64,000 nucleotides of DNA from Maratus speciosus (Eukaryota; Arthropoda; Arachnida; Araneae; Salticidae): assembly GCA_963932465.1 (NCBI GenBank), contig OZ010791.1, positions 152,565,915 to 152,629,914 of the forward strand, read 5' to 3'. The position numbers and the translations under genes were made by a program. Below, one piece after another: positions 47,359-59,880 of the stretch; the stretch's first letter is position 1; every line of letters starts with the position of its first letter. The notes below the pieces were generated by a model that was not told the DNA's origin, ran no database searches, and saw nothing but the letters and a program-made list of their open reading frames with translations.

Positions 47359-48858
47359 AGGGTGATTATAACTAAAGCTCAACTTTCAAAAGAAATAAAA
47401 AAAGAATCACTGGCCAGAATGACCTGAAATTTGATCTGAATATACGCGAAGAAGGGGGAAATGGTATGGTATAAGAAAAAATAGTTCGAAATTTTAGCAA
47501 TAGATGGCGCTTTACTCATCATGACGTAAATAGGTTTGGCTACCAGTGACTTTGAAATCCAAATGCGACGGCTATTATGTGTGTAGGAGGTCAAATCAGC
47601 TGTACTGCTAAATGTGCATCGCTGTGTCGGTGTTTTACTGAAAAATTAAATTCCATCTCATTCAGCAATTGCGGCACGCATGTTCACAATACCTACTCGT
47701 TTCAGTTCCTGAACCGTTCTGATTGGCTCGCCAGATTCAGATATACGGACCATACTGATTTTGAAAGCCTTGCAAGCGCGATGGTCAGTGAATTAAAATT
47801 TTGTTCAAAGCATAATTTTGCTGTAAGCATAAGCAAGAGATTCTGCTCTAATACAGTCTTTTTATCTTTGTCAGACCTGTCAACAGCAGGATTTTGATTT
47901 CTTTAATTTTAAGGTTTGTGAATTTCTGTAGATTTTTCTTTTTAGTTTGCGAAGGTTGTGTGAGTTCTTCTCCTTGCCGTAAAGAGGCAATTTCCTTTGC
48001 GATTTTTACAAGGGTTCTATTAAGGCTGTTCTCAAATCCAAAAGGGCAACTTCCTGACATAAGTTTTAATTTATTTTTGTTCGAAAATGCATGAAACTAG
48101 CTGGTGTTGTTGTTCAGAAACTATGTCATCCAGCTATTTTTTCCATTTTTTTGCAAACGCAATAGATCTTTCAGAAAATAATGTCAAAGTGGACCATTTG
48201 AACCGAACTCCCGCGCGAAAGGAGAAAAATCACTCAAGAGCGGGCAAAAAACGGGTTTGTCACGTGATCGATATAGCTTCTAACTCAATGGGTAATTGAT
48301 TGATCAAAAAATGGAAAAAACAGTTTAATCCCAAATCGCTTCCTGGGCTAGGCTTTCCAATTTTATATCTTTCTGTTAAAAAATGAATTTGTAAATGTGT
48401 CAGAACGTTTTGCACTTGTTCAGCGGAGCAGTTAAGAACAGCATTAACCTTTTCTATGATTTTAGGAATAGTGGAAAGTGGGAGGATCTTCTAAGAGATC
48501 CGGCGTGTTTTGAGTATAAGTGAGGGGCTTGACAGAGATTTTCGGAATTTATTGTTTTTAGATTTGTTTTTAAAATCCTTTTTTGTGGCTATTATATATG
48601 AAGTTTCGTCTTCAATATCATTCGATGATTCAAATTCGTACTCTGAACCTGATGTGTCTATGTCAGATATTATGAATTAACTCAAGTGTTATTAAAAGAC
48701 TCTATATCAAATATAGCAGACAGGTGAGAATCGAGTCCCGTCCACCATATACTAATTTGAAAGAAAGGGTAGTAAGCGTGCCGATAGCATAGAAGACAGC
48801 AGAGGCCTATAATAGCAAAATAATGAGTAAATAAAAGTTTAAAAATATGAAAAGAGTA
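47359..48858. other. Unclassified repeat-like region with short open frames
   Basis: Begins CAGGGTGATTATAACTAAAG, which looks like a transposon terminus, and has AGATGGCGC at 47502-47510. Overlapping frames at 47577-47897 (+), 47848-48060 (-), 47894-48094 (+) and 48087-48299 (+) are present. On the minus strand 47848-48060 and pieces of 47640-47800 (VRISESGEPIRTVQELKRVG) look protein-like. I cannot match them to a family; a decayed mobile-element protein on the minus strand is the likeliest reading. Confidence 0.35.
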
Positions 48859-49375
48859 TTAACCCTTAAATGCCGGATTTTTCAAAAATCATTGTAATAA
48901 TGTTTTTCGGCTTTCATTTTTTAAATAAATCATGGGAAAAATACTTAAAAAATCATATTTTGTTTTAAGTATAGTTTGCGGCTAAAAAACAGTTTGTTAC
49001 TAATCGGCAATACTGGTGTTTAATTGAAAAAATAATTTTCCTTGATAAACTTCTATAATATTAAACGCAGAAGAATGTTAGGAACTATAATAAGAAATAA
49101 ATTTTACTTGCTCACTGCAGAACAAAATAGGGTATTTCGCAAGCTTCCAAACAAAACAAAAAGAACAAGTAGCAACAATTGAAAAAATAAATCTATCTTT
49201 ATTCTTAAACAGCACAAGTGTTGTCATCTACATGTTGAAAATCGATTTAATAATATTTTCAGAATGTATTTTATTGGCAACTTTAGGCATTAAAACTTCA
49301 ATATTATTCTAATGGTATTTTAGAGCCTAAATTGGGTATGTTACCGAAAAGCAACACCAGGCATTTAAGGGTTAA
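48859..49375. mobile_element. 517-bp TTAA-flanked piggyBac-like MITE
   Basis: TTAACCCTTAAATGCCGG at the left and CCAGGCATTTAAGGGTTAA at the right are inverted repeats with one or two mismatches, both including TTAA. The interior is AT-rich and non-coding. Confidence 0.75.
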
Positions 49376-49940
49376 GATAAGGGAAAAGAGTGATGCTGAG
49401 AGAATGCAGCCCAGGAGGAAGAGGCTACTTAAATATATATATATATATATATAGAAGACGGATGCCAGGCAGCTGGCAGAAGGCAGGAGTACAAAATAAA
49501 CATTGCAATAGTCATAGCATTTCATATCACAACAAGTAGCAGACATAAAAAGGTTATATGTTATTTGTGAGTTTCTACCTGAACGCTACAGCTGGCTTTA
49601 TAGAGTTCGGCGAGGTCGGTTTTATCGATCGTGCGCGCAAACACATTTTTACTCATATCTTTCTTAATAATTGAAATATCACTTTAAATGTTTTTGCCCA
49701 TAATTCTACACTCTATAAGGATTTAATTTCCGCCAAAAAAAGAAAATCGATTTTTTGGAAGTTGAGAACGTATGCAGCCCCTTAATTCGTGAGCTAGAAA
49801 TTTATATAGATAGGTGGTCCAAGTTTTGAGAGATTCAAAGGGAAAGATATTGTTTGTTTTATTTAGGAGAACTGTGGCAGGAGAAGGTTTTGGAAAAATT
49901 GTAGGAAAGGGCACTTGTTCGTTTACGGACACGTGTATGC
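49376..49940. other. Unclassified, upstream of the ribozyme-like site
   Basis: (AT)n at 49434-49453, then mixed-composition DNA. If the ribozyme-like motif belongs to a Penelope-like element, this could be its 5' flank, but no GIY-YIG or RT coding was recognised. Confidence 0.4.
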
Positions 49941-49995
49941 TGTAGCTGATGACGAGCTGTTCTGTTTTTAGCTCGAAACGCGTCCTGTGTTTTGT
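49941..49995 (+). ncRNA. Hammerhead-ribozyme-like core
   Basis: CTGATGA (49946-49952) and GAAA (49975-49978) frame a stem II of GAGCT/AGCTC with an 11-base loop. ACGCGTC follows, with ACGCGT self-complementary as a very short stem III, and predicted cleavage after C at 49984. Bases before CTGATGA (TGTAG) can pair with those after the site (CTGTG) using G-U pairs as stem I. One extra C (49953) sits between the core A and stem II. Such minimal type I hammerheads with palindromic stem III are known in Penelope-like retroelements, where they act as dimers. Activity is not shown. Confidence 0.6.
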
Positions 49996-50177
49996 TTTAA
50001 TTTTATGGTGATTTTTTACAAAGTTTTATTGTTTTAAGGGCATTATTTGATTCACAGGAAGAACACCGACAGGAAGAGGTCTAAGGAGTACTGTATAGGC
50101 GCTGAGAAACACAAAAAGAAATTTACCTCATAAATAGAACTCTAGCAGAGGAAGTCTGAGGGGGTATTCTAGTAAAG

Positions 50178-50383
50178 AGCATTGTTTGATTCACAAGGAG
50201 TAATTTTGACAGGGAGAGGTCTAAGAATTATTGAGTAAAAGGCATTGATTGATTCACCAGGAAATATTTTGACAGGGGGAAAGCTAAAAGAATTTGAATA
50301 AAAGACATTGTTAGTTTCATAATGAGAAAATTTTACAGGGGGAGGTTTAAGGGGTTATCGGATTAAAAGCCATTGTTTGCGTC
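50178..50383. repeat. 63-bp tandem repeat array
   Basis: Units beginning GCATTG..TGATTCAC.. with TTTTGACAGGG start at about 50178, 50241 and 50304, and a partial unit near 50369. A more diverged unit lies at 50039-50100. The array follows the ribozyme-like motif by about 200 bp. Confidence 0.7.
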
Positions 50384-50884
50384 TTTTTAAATTAATATAT
50401 TAGAATGATATAAAATAAAGTTTTGCGATGACCACAACATATTAGTTTTGAAATTGATATTATGATATCTGTATATATATATATATATATATATATAATC
50501 AATGTTTAAGTGTATGTTCCTAATAAAAATTTATAACTTTTGACCGATTGGTACAAAATTTGATATACATGCGTTTTAGAACAAGAATAAAATTGCTGCC
50601 TACTTCTAAAATCTATCAAACTTTTCTTTATTCCTTTTTAAACCACCTGTCATAATTTATCTTTATAAATTTTTTTAAACACATTTTTTCTTTCGTATTA
50701 CTACAGAAAGTAACTGCACATGGACAGTATTTTTATAAGCAAATAAAAATTTAGACTTGCTGGCTATATTATTGTATTCAAAATTTGCGTCATTCTCAGC
50801 ACATAATGCACATTTATCATATATAAAATTAAAAATTTTTACTATAAGTATGTTAAAAGGACGCAGTATCTTCATGTAAATGTA
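50384..50884. other. Intergenic, no feature recognised
   Basis: (AT)n at 50473-50498, otherwise AT-rich. The frame 50675-50875 (-) has no recognisable content. Confidence 0.5.
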
Positions 50885-50892
50885 TTTGGCGT

Positions 50893-51751
50893 CAGGCCCC
50901 GACCATGATTAATTGGGGCCCTGGGCAAAGATAAATTAGGGGCCCCATTCGAATCCTTGCAATGCAACATTATTCGGTTAGAAATGATGGTCAGTCTTAT
51001 GTGTAACGCATAAACAATATTTTTCCACTTTGGATTTTAAATAGAAGAAAATTCTTAGCTCTGTCAATTCTAAATTAAGTATCTTAATTAATAAAAATAC
51101 TTTTTTCTTAGTACAGAACAAAACTCTTTTATATAACTTTAGCAACTTGTTATATTACTTTAAGATTAATTTAATAACTTCAACTTATGGAAGAGTGTCC
51201 AATACTCTTACATGTAAATATGAGTTTATAAAGTTAGTTTCTTTTACCTCTTTTGAAGTTGCATTACACACAACATAATAATCAAATCAAATACATTCTA
51301 CTTCACAAGTAAAAAGTGTTTTTTCAATAAATCTAAAAAAATGTCAATTTTAGGTTTGTTTTTCATACTTACTCAACGTTAAAAGAAAAAACTTTGAATA
51401 CAGAAGAAAATTTAGCTCATGACAGTTAGAACTGATTATTTTCAACTACTAAAGTTTAGATATGATTCAAGTTCATTGCTAATACAATCTATTAAAATCA
51501 AAATTTTATTTCTTATTTAATAGTTGTTGAGGTTAGCTTTGTGAAAGCATTGAGTTCTGTGTGTTCAAAATGAAATGTTTTTCAGAGTTTAGTAGAATCT
51601 TTTAAAGATGAAATTTGTATTTGAAAATTTCCAGAGCTGGAATTGGAGGGGAAAAAAATATTTTATAAATTAATATATGGATTTGGGGGCCCCTTGAGGT
51701 CTGGGGCCCCTGGGCAAAGTCCCGATTTGCCCATGCGATAATAAGGGCCTG
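50893..51751. mobile_element. 859-bp hAT-like element with 8-bp target duplication
   Basis: Ends CAGGCCC and GGGCCTG (short inverted repeats) are flanked by the exact 8-bp duplication TTTGGCGT (50885-50892, 51752-51759). Subterminal GGGGCCCCTGGGCAAAG-like blocks occur in both ends. The AT-rich interior has no transposase. Confidence 0.82.
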
Positions 51752-51759
51752 TTTGGCGT

Positions 51760-52334
51760 TAAAACTCTTTAATACAGTCATTTTAATTTCAAGAAAAATA
51801 TTCAGGGAAAATAAAAAAAATATTCTCCTAATCGTTTGTATGCTGCAGCTATATCTTATATCCTTTCAGCTGAGTGTTTTAATAGTTCAGATGCAGTGGT
51901 AACATGTGCTATGATCTGAGCTGTACTTATATCCTTTCAGGTGAGTGTTTTAATATTTTGATGCAGTGGTAACATGTACTACGGTTTACATTAAATAAAG
52001 AATCAAATATATCAACCGTTTTCTCGGAGTCGGCTGTTTTTATTTTCAAACAAAATTTTATGCCTGACAACTAAGCGTATAGAAAATGATGTCATTTTTA
52101 TACAATCATTGTAGATTTAGTTTTTATGAATGAAAATATAAGTTTCCATTTAAAAATAATCGGGCTTTCTATCCCAGAATACCGATGCTAAAGATGCGTG
52201 TTGTAGAAAGCTAAAAATCGTTTTTAATTCGAAACACTAATAAATTTTTACATTCAGTTTATTTTTTTAGATGCTATTTTAGTGTATAAGCGCGTGGTCA
52301 AATTCGTGGTGTTTTTTTTCATTTTATTTATTTA
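51760..52334. other. Intergenic with a short direct repeat
   Basis: The segment around TATATCCTTTCAGCTGAGTG...TAACATGTGCTA (about 51855-51910) is repeated at about 51930-51980 (offset near 75 bp). No gene recognised. Confidence 0.5.
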
Positions 52335-54708
52335 CTAGCAAACCCCGCGGCTTTGCTCGCGTAATAGTTGAAATATGCCAAGTGATATTTATATGTCTAA
52401 TTTTTATTAAAATAAATTATACTTTTAAGAATAATTCAAAAATTACTATTTAAAACACAGTTTGACTAAACTTCATTATTACACTGCATTAGGCAGAAAT
52501 GTGACTTAAATTAATAAAAAGAATTAAAACTAAATAAATGATAATTTAGAAAATATTTTGAAACTTTTATGCTCAATTAGTAAGCTTATTTCAGTATTCA
52601 TTTGAAGTTTTGAATTTTTTAGAAACCATCTTCTTACATCTTAAAATTAATCATCATGTCAAATTCCAAGCTTATTGTCTAACGGTCTACCAACTCTCTC
52701 AACATAAAATGCTATGTTGGAATAGGGACTGTCACCATTAATTTGCCAAAATTAATTTTGAAATCGGTTTGGTATTTCCTAACATTTCATAGAAAACGTA
52801 ATTTAGAAAGCTTTTAAAGGGCTTTTTTATTACGTTTGATGTTCCTGCCAACTCCAGGTAGTAGAGTCACCGGCATAAAATGTAGCCTGTGTAGGATCAG
52901 AGTCACCATTGATGCAAACTGTTACTTTTATAATCGGTTTATATTTCCCCAGATTGCATAGAAATCGTAATTTAGGACTCTTTCAGAACGCCTTTCGCTC
53001 CTCCCTTTCGCTTCATCCCTTTTTAATTCGAATTTATTTTCGACAGTCTCTCGAGGGCATTTATATTTTATAAGTAACTACCATGCCATATTTAAAGTTT
53101 CTAGCTTCTTCAGTATCACAAAAAACGTAATTTAGAAGTTTTTTTGCTCCTGTAACCCTCTGGTGGTAGTGGCACAGACATAAAATATAGCTTATGTTTG
53201 AGCAGGTTCTATAGCGAACAATTTGTCACCATTACTTTTTAAATCGGTTTGGTGTTTGATATGATTGCATAAAAATTGTTATTTAGAACGCTTTTCGCTC
53301 ACGCAAAGTAAAACATGTTTTGCTCTTGCAACCCCCAGATGGTAGTGACAGCAATATAAAATATAGCCTATGTTGGAGTAGGGACTGTAACCATCAATTT
53401 ACAACCATTACTTTAGAAATCGATTTGATACTTCCTAAAATTTCGTAGAAATCGCCATTTAGAACGTTTTTTAGAACGCTTTTCGCGCCTTATCACCCGT
53501 TTTATATTTCGATTTTTTTAGGAAATGTTCTTAGAGATCGTTGATATCTTATAAGTATCTACCATTCCAAATTTCATGATTCTAGGCCCTTCTGTAACAC
53601 AAAAGCCGCAATTTAGAACGTTTTTTGCTCCACCCCAGGTGGTAGTGACACAAACATAAAATAGAGTCTAAGTTAGAGCAAGGGCTGTCACCATCAATTT
53701 ACAACCATTACTTTAGAAATCGATTTGATACTTCCTAAAATTGTGTAGAAATCGCCATTTAGAACGTTTTTTAGAACGCTTTTCGCGCCTTATCACCCGT
53801 TTTATATTTCGATTTTTTTAGGAAATGTTCTTAGAGATCGTTGATATCTTATAAGTAACTACCATTCCAAATTTCATGATTCTAGGCCCTTCTGTAACAC
53901 AAAAACCGCAATTTAGAACGTTTTTTGCTCCTGCAACCCCCAGGTGGTAGTGACATAAACATAAAATAGAGCCTGTGTTAGAGCAAGGGCTGTCACCATC
54001 AATTTACAACCATTACTTTTGAAATCGATTTGATACTCCCTAAAACTCAGTAGAAATCGACATTTAGGAAGTTTTTTAGAACGCTCTTCGCGCATTATCA
54101 ACCTTTTTAAATTTCGAGTTTTTTAAGAAGTGTTCTTAGAAATCCTTTATATCTAATAAGTAACTAATATTCCAAATTTCATATTTCTAGGCCCTTCAGT
54201 AACACAAAAATCGCATTTTAAGAACGTTTTTTGTTCCTGCACTCCCTTTGGGGTAGTGACACCGACATAAAATATAGCCTATCTTGGAGCAAGGGTTGTC
54301 ACCATTATTTTGACACCATTATTTTTTAAATCGGCTTGGTATTTCCTGAAATTGCGTAGAAACCACCATTTAGAACATTTTTTAGACCGCTTTTTGCGCA
54401 TTTTCACCCCTTTTAAATTTCGAATTGTTTAGAAAATGTTCTTAGAGATCATTTATATCTCTAAGTAACTAATATTACAAATTTCATATTTATAGCCCCT
54501 CCAGTAACACAAAAATCGTATTTTTAGAACGTTTTTTGCTCCTACAGCCCCTTTGGAGTAGTGGCAGCGACTTTAGATATAGCCTATGTTCGAACGGGAC
54601 CATCATTTTGATATGATACCTTTACCTTTGAAATCTGTTCGGTAGTTACAGAGATTACCTCCTACAAACAAACAAACAAACTTTACTTCTTTATAATATT
54701 AGTATAGA
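52335..54708 (-). mobile_element. Helitron-like element 1 with about 300-bp internal repeats
   Basis: On the minus strand it starts TCTATACTAATATTATAAAG after an A and ends GCCGCGGGGTTTGCTAG before a T, the TC...CTAG between A and T layout of Helitrons. No target duplication is seen. From about 53290 to 54650 it is an array of about 300-305-bp units; 53401-53640 and 53701-53940 are almost identical. No Rep/helicase coding, so non-autonomous. Another class with similar ends cannot be excluded without comparison to annotated copies. Confidence 0.6.
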
Positions 54709-54780
54709 TTTGTGAAGTTTTAATTTCATTTGAAAATTTACTTATGGAGTATTTCACTAAAAGAAACAAATTATAAATTA

Positions 54781-57700
54781 CTAGCAAACCCAGCGGCTTT
54801 GCTTGCGTAATATTTGAAATATGCAAAGTGGTATTTATATGCCTAATTTTTATTAAAAGGTACTAACTAAATTTTTATTTTATTAAAAGGTAATATTTTA
54901 TTTTATTAAAAGGTACTTATTACTTTTAGGAATAATTAAAAAAATTACTATTTAAAACACAGTTTGATTAAACATCATTGTTACACTGCGTAAGGCAGAA
55001 ATGAGACTTAAATTAATAAAACGAAATAAAACTAAATAAGTAATAATTTAGAAAATATTTTGAAACTTTAAATTAATACGCTCATTTCAGTATTCATTTG
55101 AAGTTTTGAATTTTTTAGAAACCATCTTCTTACATCTTAAAATTAACCATCATGTCAAATTCCAAGTCCTATCACATCTCTCAACATAAAGGGCTATGTT
55201 GAAATAGGAACTGTCACCATTAATTTGCCAACATTAATTTTGAAATTGGTTTGTTATTTCCTAATATTCCACAGAAACGTAATTTAGAAAGCTTTAAAGG
55301 CCTTTTTTAGAGCGTTTGTTGTTTCTGTAAATCCCAGGTGGTAGAATAATCGGCATAAAATATAGCCTGTGTAGGATCAGAGACTGTTACCATTGATTCG
55401 CAACTATTACTTTTATATTTGGTTTATATTCCCTGAAATTGCGTAGAAATCGTAATTTAGGACTTTTTTAGAATGCTTTTCGCACCTCCCCTTCACTTCA
55501 CCCCTTTTTAATTCGAATTTATTTTCGACAGTCCTTCGAGGGCATTTATATTTTATAAGTAACTATCATGCCATATTTAAAGTTTCTAGCCTTTTCAGTA
55601 TCACAGAAATCGCAATTTAGAAAGCTTTTAGCTACTGCAACCCTCTGGTGGTAGTGGCACAGACATAAAATATAGCTTATGTTTGAGCAGGTTCTATCAC
55701 CAACAATTTGTTATCATTATTTTTTTAATCGGTTTGGTATTTGATAAGATTACATAAAAATTATAATTTATAACGCTTTTCGATCACTTCTTCTTTTTAA
55801 ATTTGAAATTTTCTTTCGACAGTTCATAGAAAGCAGTTGCATCTTGTAAGTAAATAACATGCCATACTTCAAAGTGTTAGACCCTTCAGTTATGCAAAAA
55901 ACGCAAATTAGAACATGTTTTGCTTTTGCAACCCTGAGATGGTAGTGACAGCAACATAAAATACAACCTATGTTATAGCAGGGACTGTCACCATTGATTT
56001 GCAACCATTACTTTCGAAATAGCTTTGGAATTTCTTGAGATTGAGTAGAAATCGCAATTTAGAACGTTTTTACAAAGCTTTTCGCGCATTTTACCCCTTT
56101 TTAAATTTCCAATTTTTTCGAAATTGTTCTTAAAGATAATTTATATGCAATAAATATGTACCTTGCCTAATTTTAAGTTGCTAGCCCCTACCAATCACAA
56201 AAATCGAAATTTGGAATGCTTTTTTGCTCCTGCAATGTCTAGGTGATAGTGATACCGACTTGAAATAGCATCTATGTTAGAGCAAAAGCTGTCAGCATCA
56301 ATTTCTTACCATTACTTTTGAAATCAGTTTTAATTTTTCCTCAGATATTTGTGACAAATTGGCATTTAGAACGTTTTTAGAACGCTTTTCGCTCATTTTG
56401 CTCCTGCATCTCCTCTGGGGTAGTGGAAACAGATATAAAATATAGCCTATCTTAGAGCAAGATCTGTCACCATCATTTTAACACCATTATATTTGAAATC
56501 GGTTCAGTATTTCCTGAGATTGCATAGAAATTGCAATTTAGAACGTTTTTTGCAACGCTTTTTGCGCATTATTTTCACCCCTTTTAAATTTCGAATTGTT
56601 TAAGAACTGTTCTTAGAAATCCTTTATATCTAATAAGTAGCTGATACTTCAAATTTCACATTTCTAGGCCCTTCAGTAACACATAAATCGCATTTTTAGA
56701 ACGTTTTTTGCTCCTACACCCCCTTTGGGGTAGTGGCCCCCGACATAAAACATAGCCTATCTTGGAGCAAACGTTGTCACTATCATTTTGACACCAATAT
56801 TTTTTAAATCGGTTTGGTATTTCCTGAGATTATGTAAAAACTACCATTTAGAACATTTTTTAGAACGCTTTTTGTGCATTTTCACCCCTTTTAAATTTCG
56901 AATTTTTTAAGAACTGTTCTTAGACATCATTTATATCTTATAAGTAACTAATATTCCAAATTTCATATTTCTAGGCTCTTCAGTAACGCAAAAATCGCAT
57001 TTTTAGAACTTTTTTTGCTCCTGCACCCCCTTTGGGTTAGTGGCACCGACATAAAATATAGCCTATGTTCTAATTTGGAATAACACCATCATTTTCACAC
57101 CAATATTTTTTAAATCGGTTTGGTATTTCCTGAGATTATGTAGAAACTACCATTTAGAGCGTTTTTTAGAACGCTTTTTGTGCATTTTCACCCCTTTTAA
57201 ATTCCGAATTGTTTAAGAACTGTTCTTAGACATCATTTACATCTTATAAGTAACTAATATTCCAAATTTCATATTTCTAGGTCCTTCAGTAACGCAAAAA
57301 AATGCATTTTTAGAACGTTTTTTGCTCCTGCACCCCATTTGGGGTAGTGGCACCGACATAAAAAATAGCCTATGTTCTAAGTTGGACTAACACCATCATT
57401 TTGATACCATTACTTTTGGAATCGGTTCGGTATTTCCTGAGATTATGTAGAAACTACCATTTAGAACGTTTTTTAGAACACTTTTTGTGCAGTCTCACCC
57501 CTTTTAAATTTCGAATTGTTTAAGAACTGTTCTTAGACATAATTTATATCTTATAAGTAACTAATATTCCAAATTTCATATTTCTAGGTCCTTCAGTACC
57601 GCAAAAAATGCATTTTTAGAACGTTTTTTGCTCCTGCACCCCATTTGGGGTAGTGGCACCGACATAAAAAATAGCCTATGTTCTAAGTTGGACTAACACC

Positions 57701-58420
57701 ATCATTTTGATACCATTACTTTTGGAATCGGTTCGGTATTTCCTGAGATTATGTAGAAACTACCATTTAGAACGTTTTTTAGAACACTTTTTGTGCAGTC
57801 TCACCCCTTTTAAATTTCGAATTGTTTAAGAATTGTCCTTAGACATGATTTATATCTTCTAAGTAACTAATATTCCAAATTTCATATTTCTAGGCCCTTC
57901 AGTAACGCAAAAATCGCATTTTTAGAACGTTTTTTGCTCCTGCACCCCCTTTGGGGTAGTGGCACCGACATAAGATATAGCCTATGTTCTAAGTTGGACT
58001 AACACCATCATTTTGATACCATTACTTTTGGAATCGGTTCGGTATTTCCTGAGATTATGTAGAAACTACCATTTAGAACGTTTTTTAGAACACTTTTTGT
58101 GCAGTCTCACCCCTTTTAAATTTCGAATTGTTTAAGAACTGTTCTTAGACATCGTTTATATCTTGTAAGTAACTAATATTCCAAATTTCATATTTCTAGG
58201 CCCTTCAGTAACGCAAAATTCGCATTTTTATAACGTTTTTTGCTCTTGAACCCCCTTTGGGGTAGTGGCACCGACATAAGATATAGCCTATGTTCTAAGT
58301 TTGGCGAACACCATCATTTTGATACAATTACTTTTGGAATCGGTTCGGTAGTTCCTGAGCTTACCTCCTACAAATAAACAATTTTTTCCTCTTTATAATA
58401 TGAGTATAGATGAGTATAGA
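54781..58420 (-). mobile_element. Helitron-like element 2 with a longer tandem array
   Basis: Same ends as element 1 (plus strand CTAGCAAACCCAGCGGCTTT at the left, TATAATATGAGTATAGA at the right, the last ten bases duplicated). At least nine units of about 305 bp run from about 55300 to 58340. Landmarks TTTTTTGCTCCTGCACCCC recur near 56703, 57011, 57316, 57622, 57930 and 58234. Units at 57330-57940 are nearly identical with a 306-bp offset. Only about 70 bp separates it from element 1, in the same orientation. Confidence 0.62.
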
Positions 58421-58666
58421 TTTAGATGTTTCAAGAACGAATTAATCTTTTGTGATTAGGTTGCATGCAGATTTCAAAATATTCAAGTTTGAAAATTATT
58501 TTAAAACTTTTTAAAAAAATCCCAGTAAATTACGAAACATTTTCAAACCATTTGCATTTTTTCCTATTCAAGGGCGCAAAAATTGAAATTTTGCGATGTT
58601 TAGAAGTTAAAAATAAAGTTGCGGTAAATAGTCCAGTAAAATTAGACCAAAAAAGACGTCTGCCTG
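58421..58666. repeat. Segment directly repeated at 61625-61845
   Basis: Blocks such as TTTTGCGATGTTTAGAAGTT and AAAATTATTTTAAAA occur here and again, in the same orientation, at 61625-61845. The frame 58465-58722 has no family match. Confidence 0.6.
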
Positions 58667-59880
58667 GAAAGTTTTGGAGAAGTTTTTTTCTCTTTCTTCC
58701 GTTATGTTTTTGGGGGTTCTGAACACGATTTTAAACTTTGCCACCTCGTATGTGGTCGGCTTAAAAAGCTAAAAGCAAAAAAACCATGAAAAAACTTGTT
58801 TTTTTTTCGGGTTTTCCATTGTAGTCGCTAGAGGGTTAAACTTTTTTGAAAAAAAAAAACTGCTGCACCAAATTAAACTACAGAAAATTTCCTACATCTT
58901 TCATATGCAATGTTTTTTTCTAAAATGAATATTTTTGGCAATACGAGCAAAAAGAATTTTAGCGATATATTCAAATTCCATCGTCGGAGGACGAAAACGC
59001 AATACAATCACAGTGCATCCATTTCAATCGCCAATTTGAAGCTTTTTAGTTAATTGTAGTTGAATTTAAAATATGTTAACCTTTGCTTACCAAGTTTTAA
59101 GCCTTTTGTATATTTATTAACAAAATAAATTGAAATCGGGTAATTGAGAAATATATAAAATACAAACACTTCGAACAGATGAGAGTTTTTATTTTTCGAC
59201 AATTTTTATTTTCCTACCAATCTGATTATAACTATTACATGATTATAATTGCACAATTATAGCTATTATAAGTATAATATAATAACATAAGTGGAAGATT
59301 GTAACCAGGAAAAAGGAGAAATGAAGAGTTGTTCTCCCATTAATGTCGTTTTGGTAGCTTTGAAAGGCCTGGTTCATGTTCTTCGAAAGGAGACTCATCG
59401 TTATCTTGATTGCTCAGGTTGAGCCCACTTGGCTTAAAATATCCTAGAGAATTGACTTGTCAACCTCTATTTCCAAGTCATTTTTGGCAATAAAAGAGCT
59501 GAGATTGTCACAGTGGCCGTCGTAGTTCAAACGAAGGAGCGAACAAAACAAACCTGCATTCCTATAGCCACACTTTCCACTGCGGTTTGTTTTGCATTTG
59601 CAGGATTTTTTTCGCAGAACAGCTTCTGGTGCGTGAGTTTGACAATGGACCACAAGCATTACTGACGTCATACTACGTCACGATGGATTATAGCCAATCA
59701 GCTTCTTGATTTTTCCCACAAGCGCTCATCAAAAGCCAGTCAAATACCCCAATGCTTGTGGGAAACATTGCAAGCTCCGCCCAGTACGCGTGGTCAATTG
59801 TTATTGGTGTGGTGCTTCTCTTAGGTTTTATTCCAGCCCATTTCCTTAGCTTTTTTACAGTTACCTAGCCATAGCTGTAC
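58667..59880 (-). repeat. Left arm of a 2.9-kb inverted repeat
   Basis: The sequence from GCCTGGAAAGTTTTGGAGAA to the CTAGCCATAGCTGT region is the inverse complement of 60520-61572 with scattered substitutions and a local insertion of about 140 bp (59650-59790). It encodes, on the minus strand, the cysteine-rich protein end at 59444-59671. It also has TTAACCCTCTAGCGACTA (complement at 58825-58842). Confidence 0.8.
59444..59671 (-). pseudogene. Cysteine-rich C-terminal fragment of a mobile-element protein
   Basis: A 75-residue frame with SCKCKTNRSGKCGYRNAGLF, then CSLL and GHCDN. The spacing CxC..C..C..C of this tail resembles cysteine-rich C-termini seen in arthropod mobile-element proteins and, more loosely, CXC (tesmin-type) motifs. 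The same tail is encoded on the plus strand in the other arm (60605-60800), with a stop codon interrupting it. The family is not identified and the N-terminal part is absent. Confidence 0.45.

Noticed and set aside
50178..50383. CRISPR array
   Set aside because: Units are contiguous 63-bp tandem repeats with no repeat/spacer alternation, and the context is an animal genome.
52335..58420. Plain centromeric or intergenic satellite DNA
   Set aside because: The arrays sit inside elements with shared non-repeated ends (TC...CTAG), so they are internal repeats of a mobile element.
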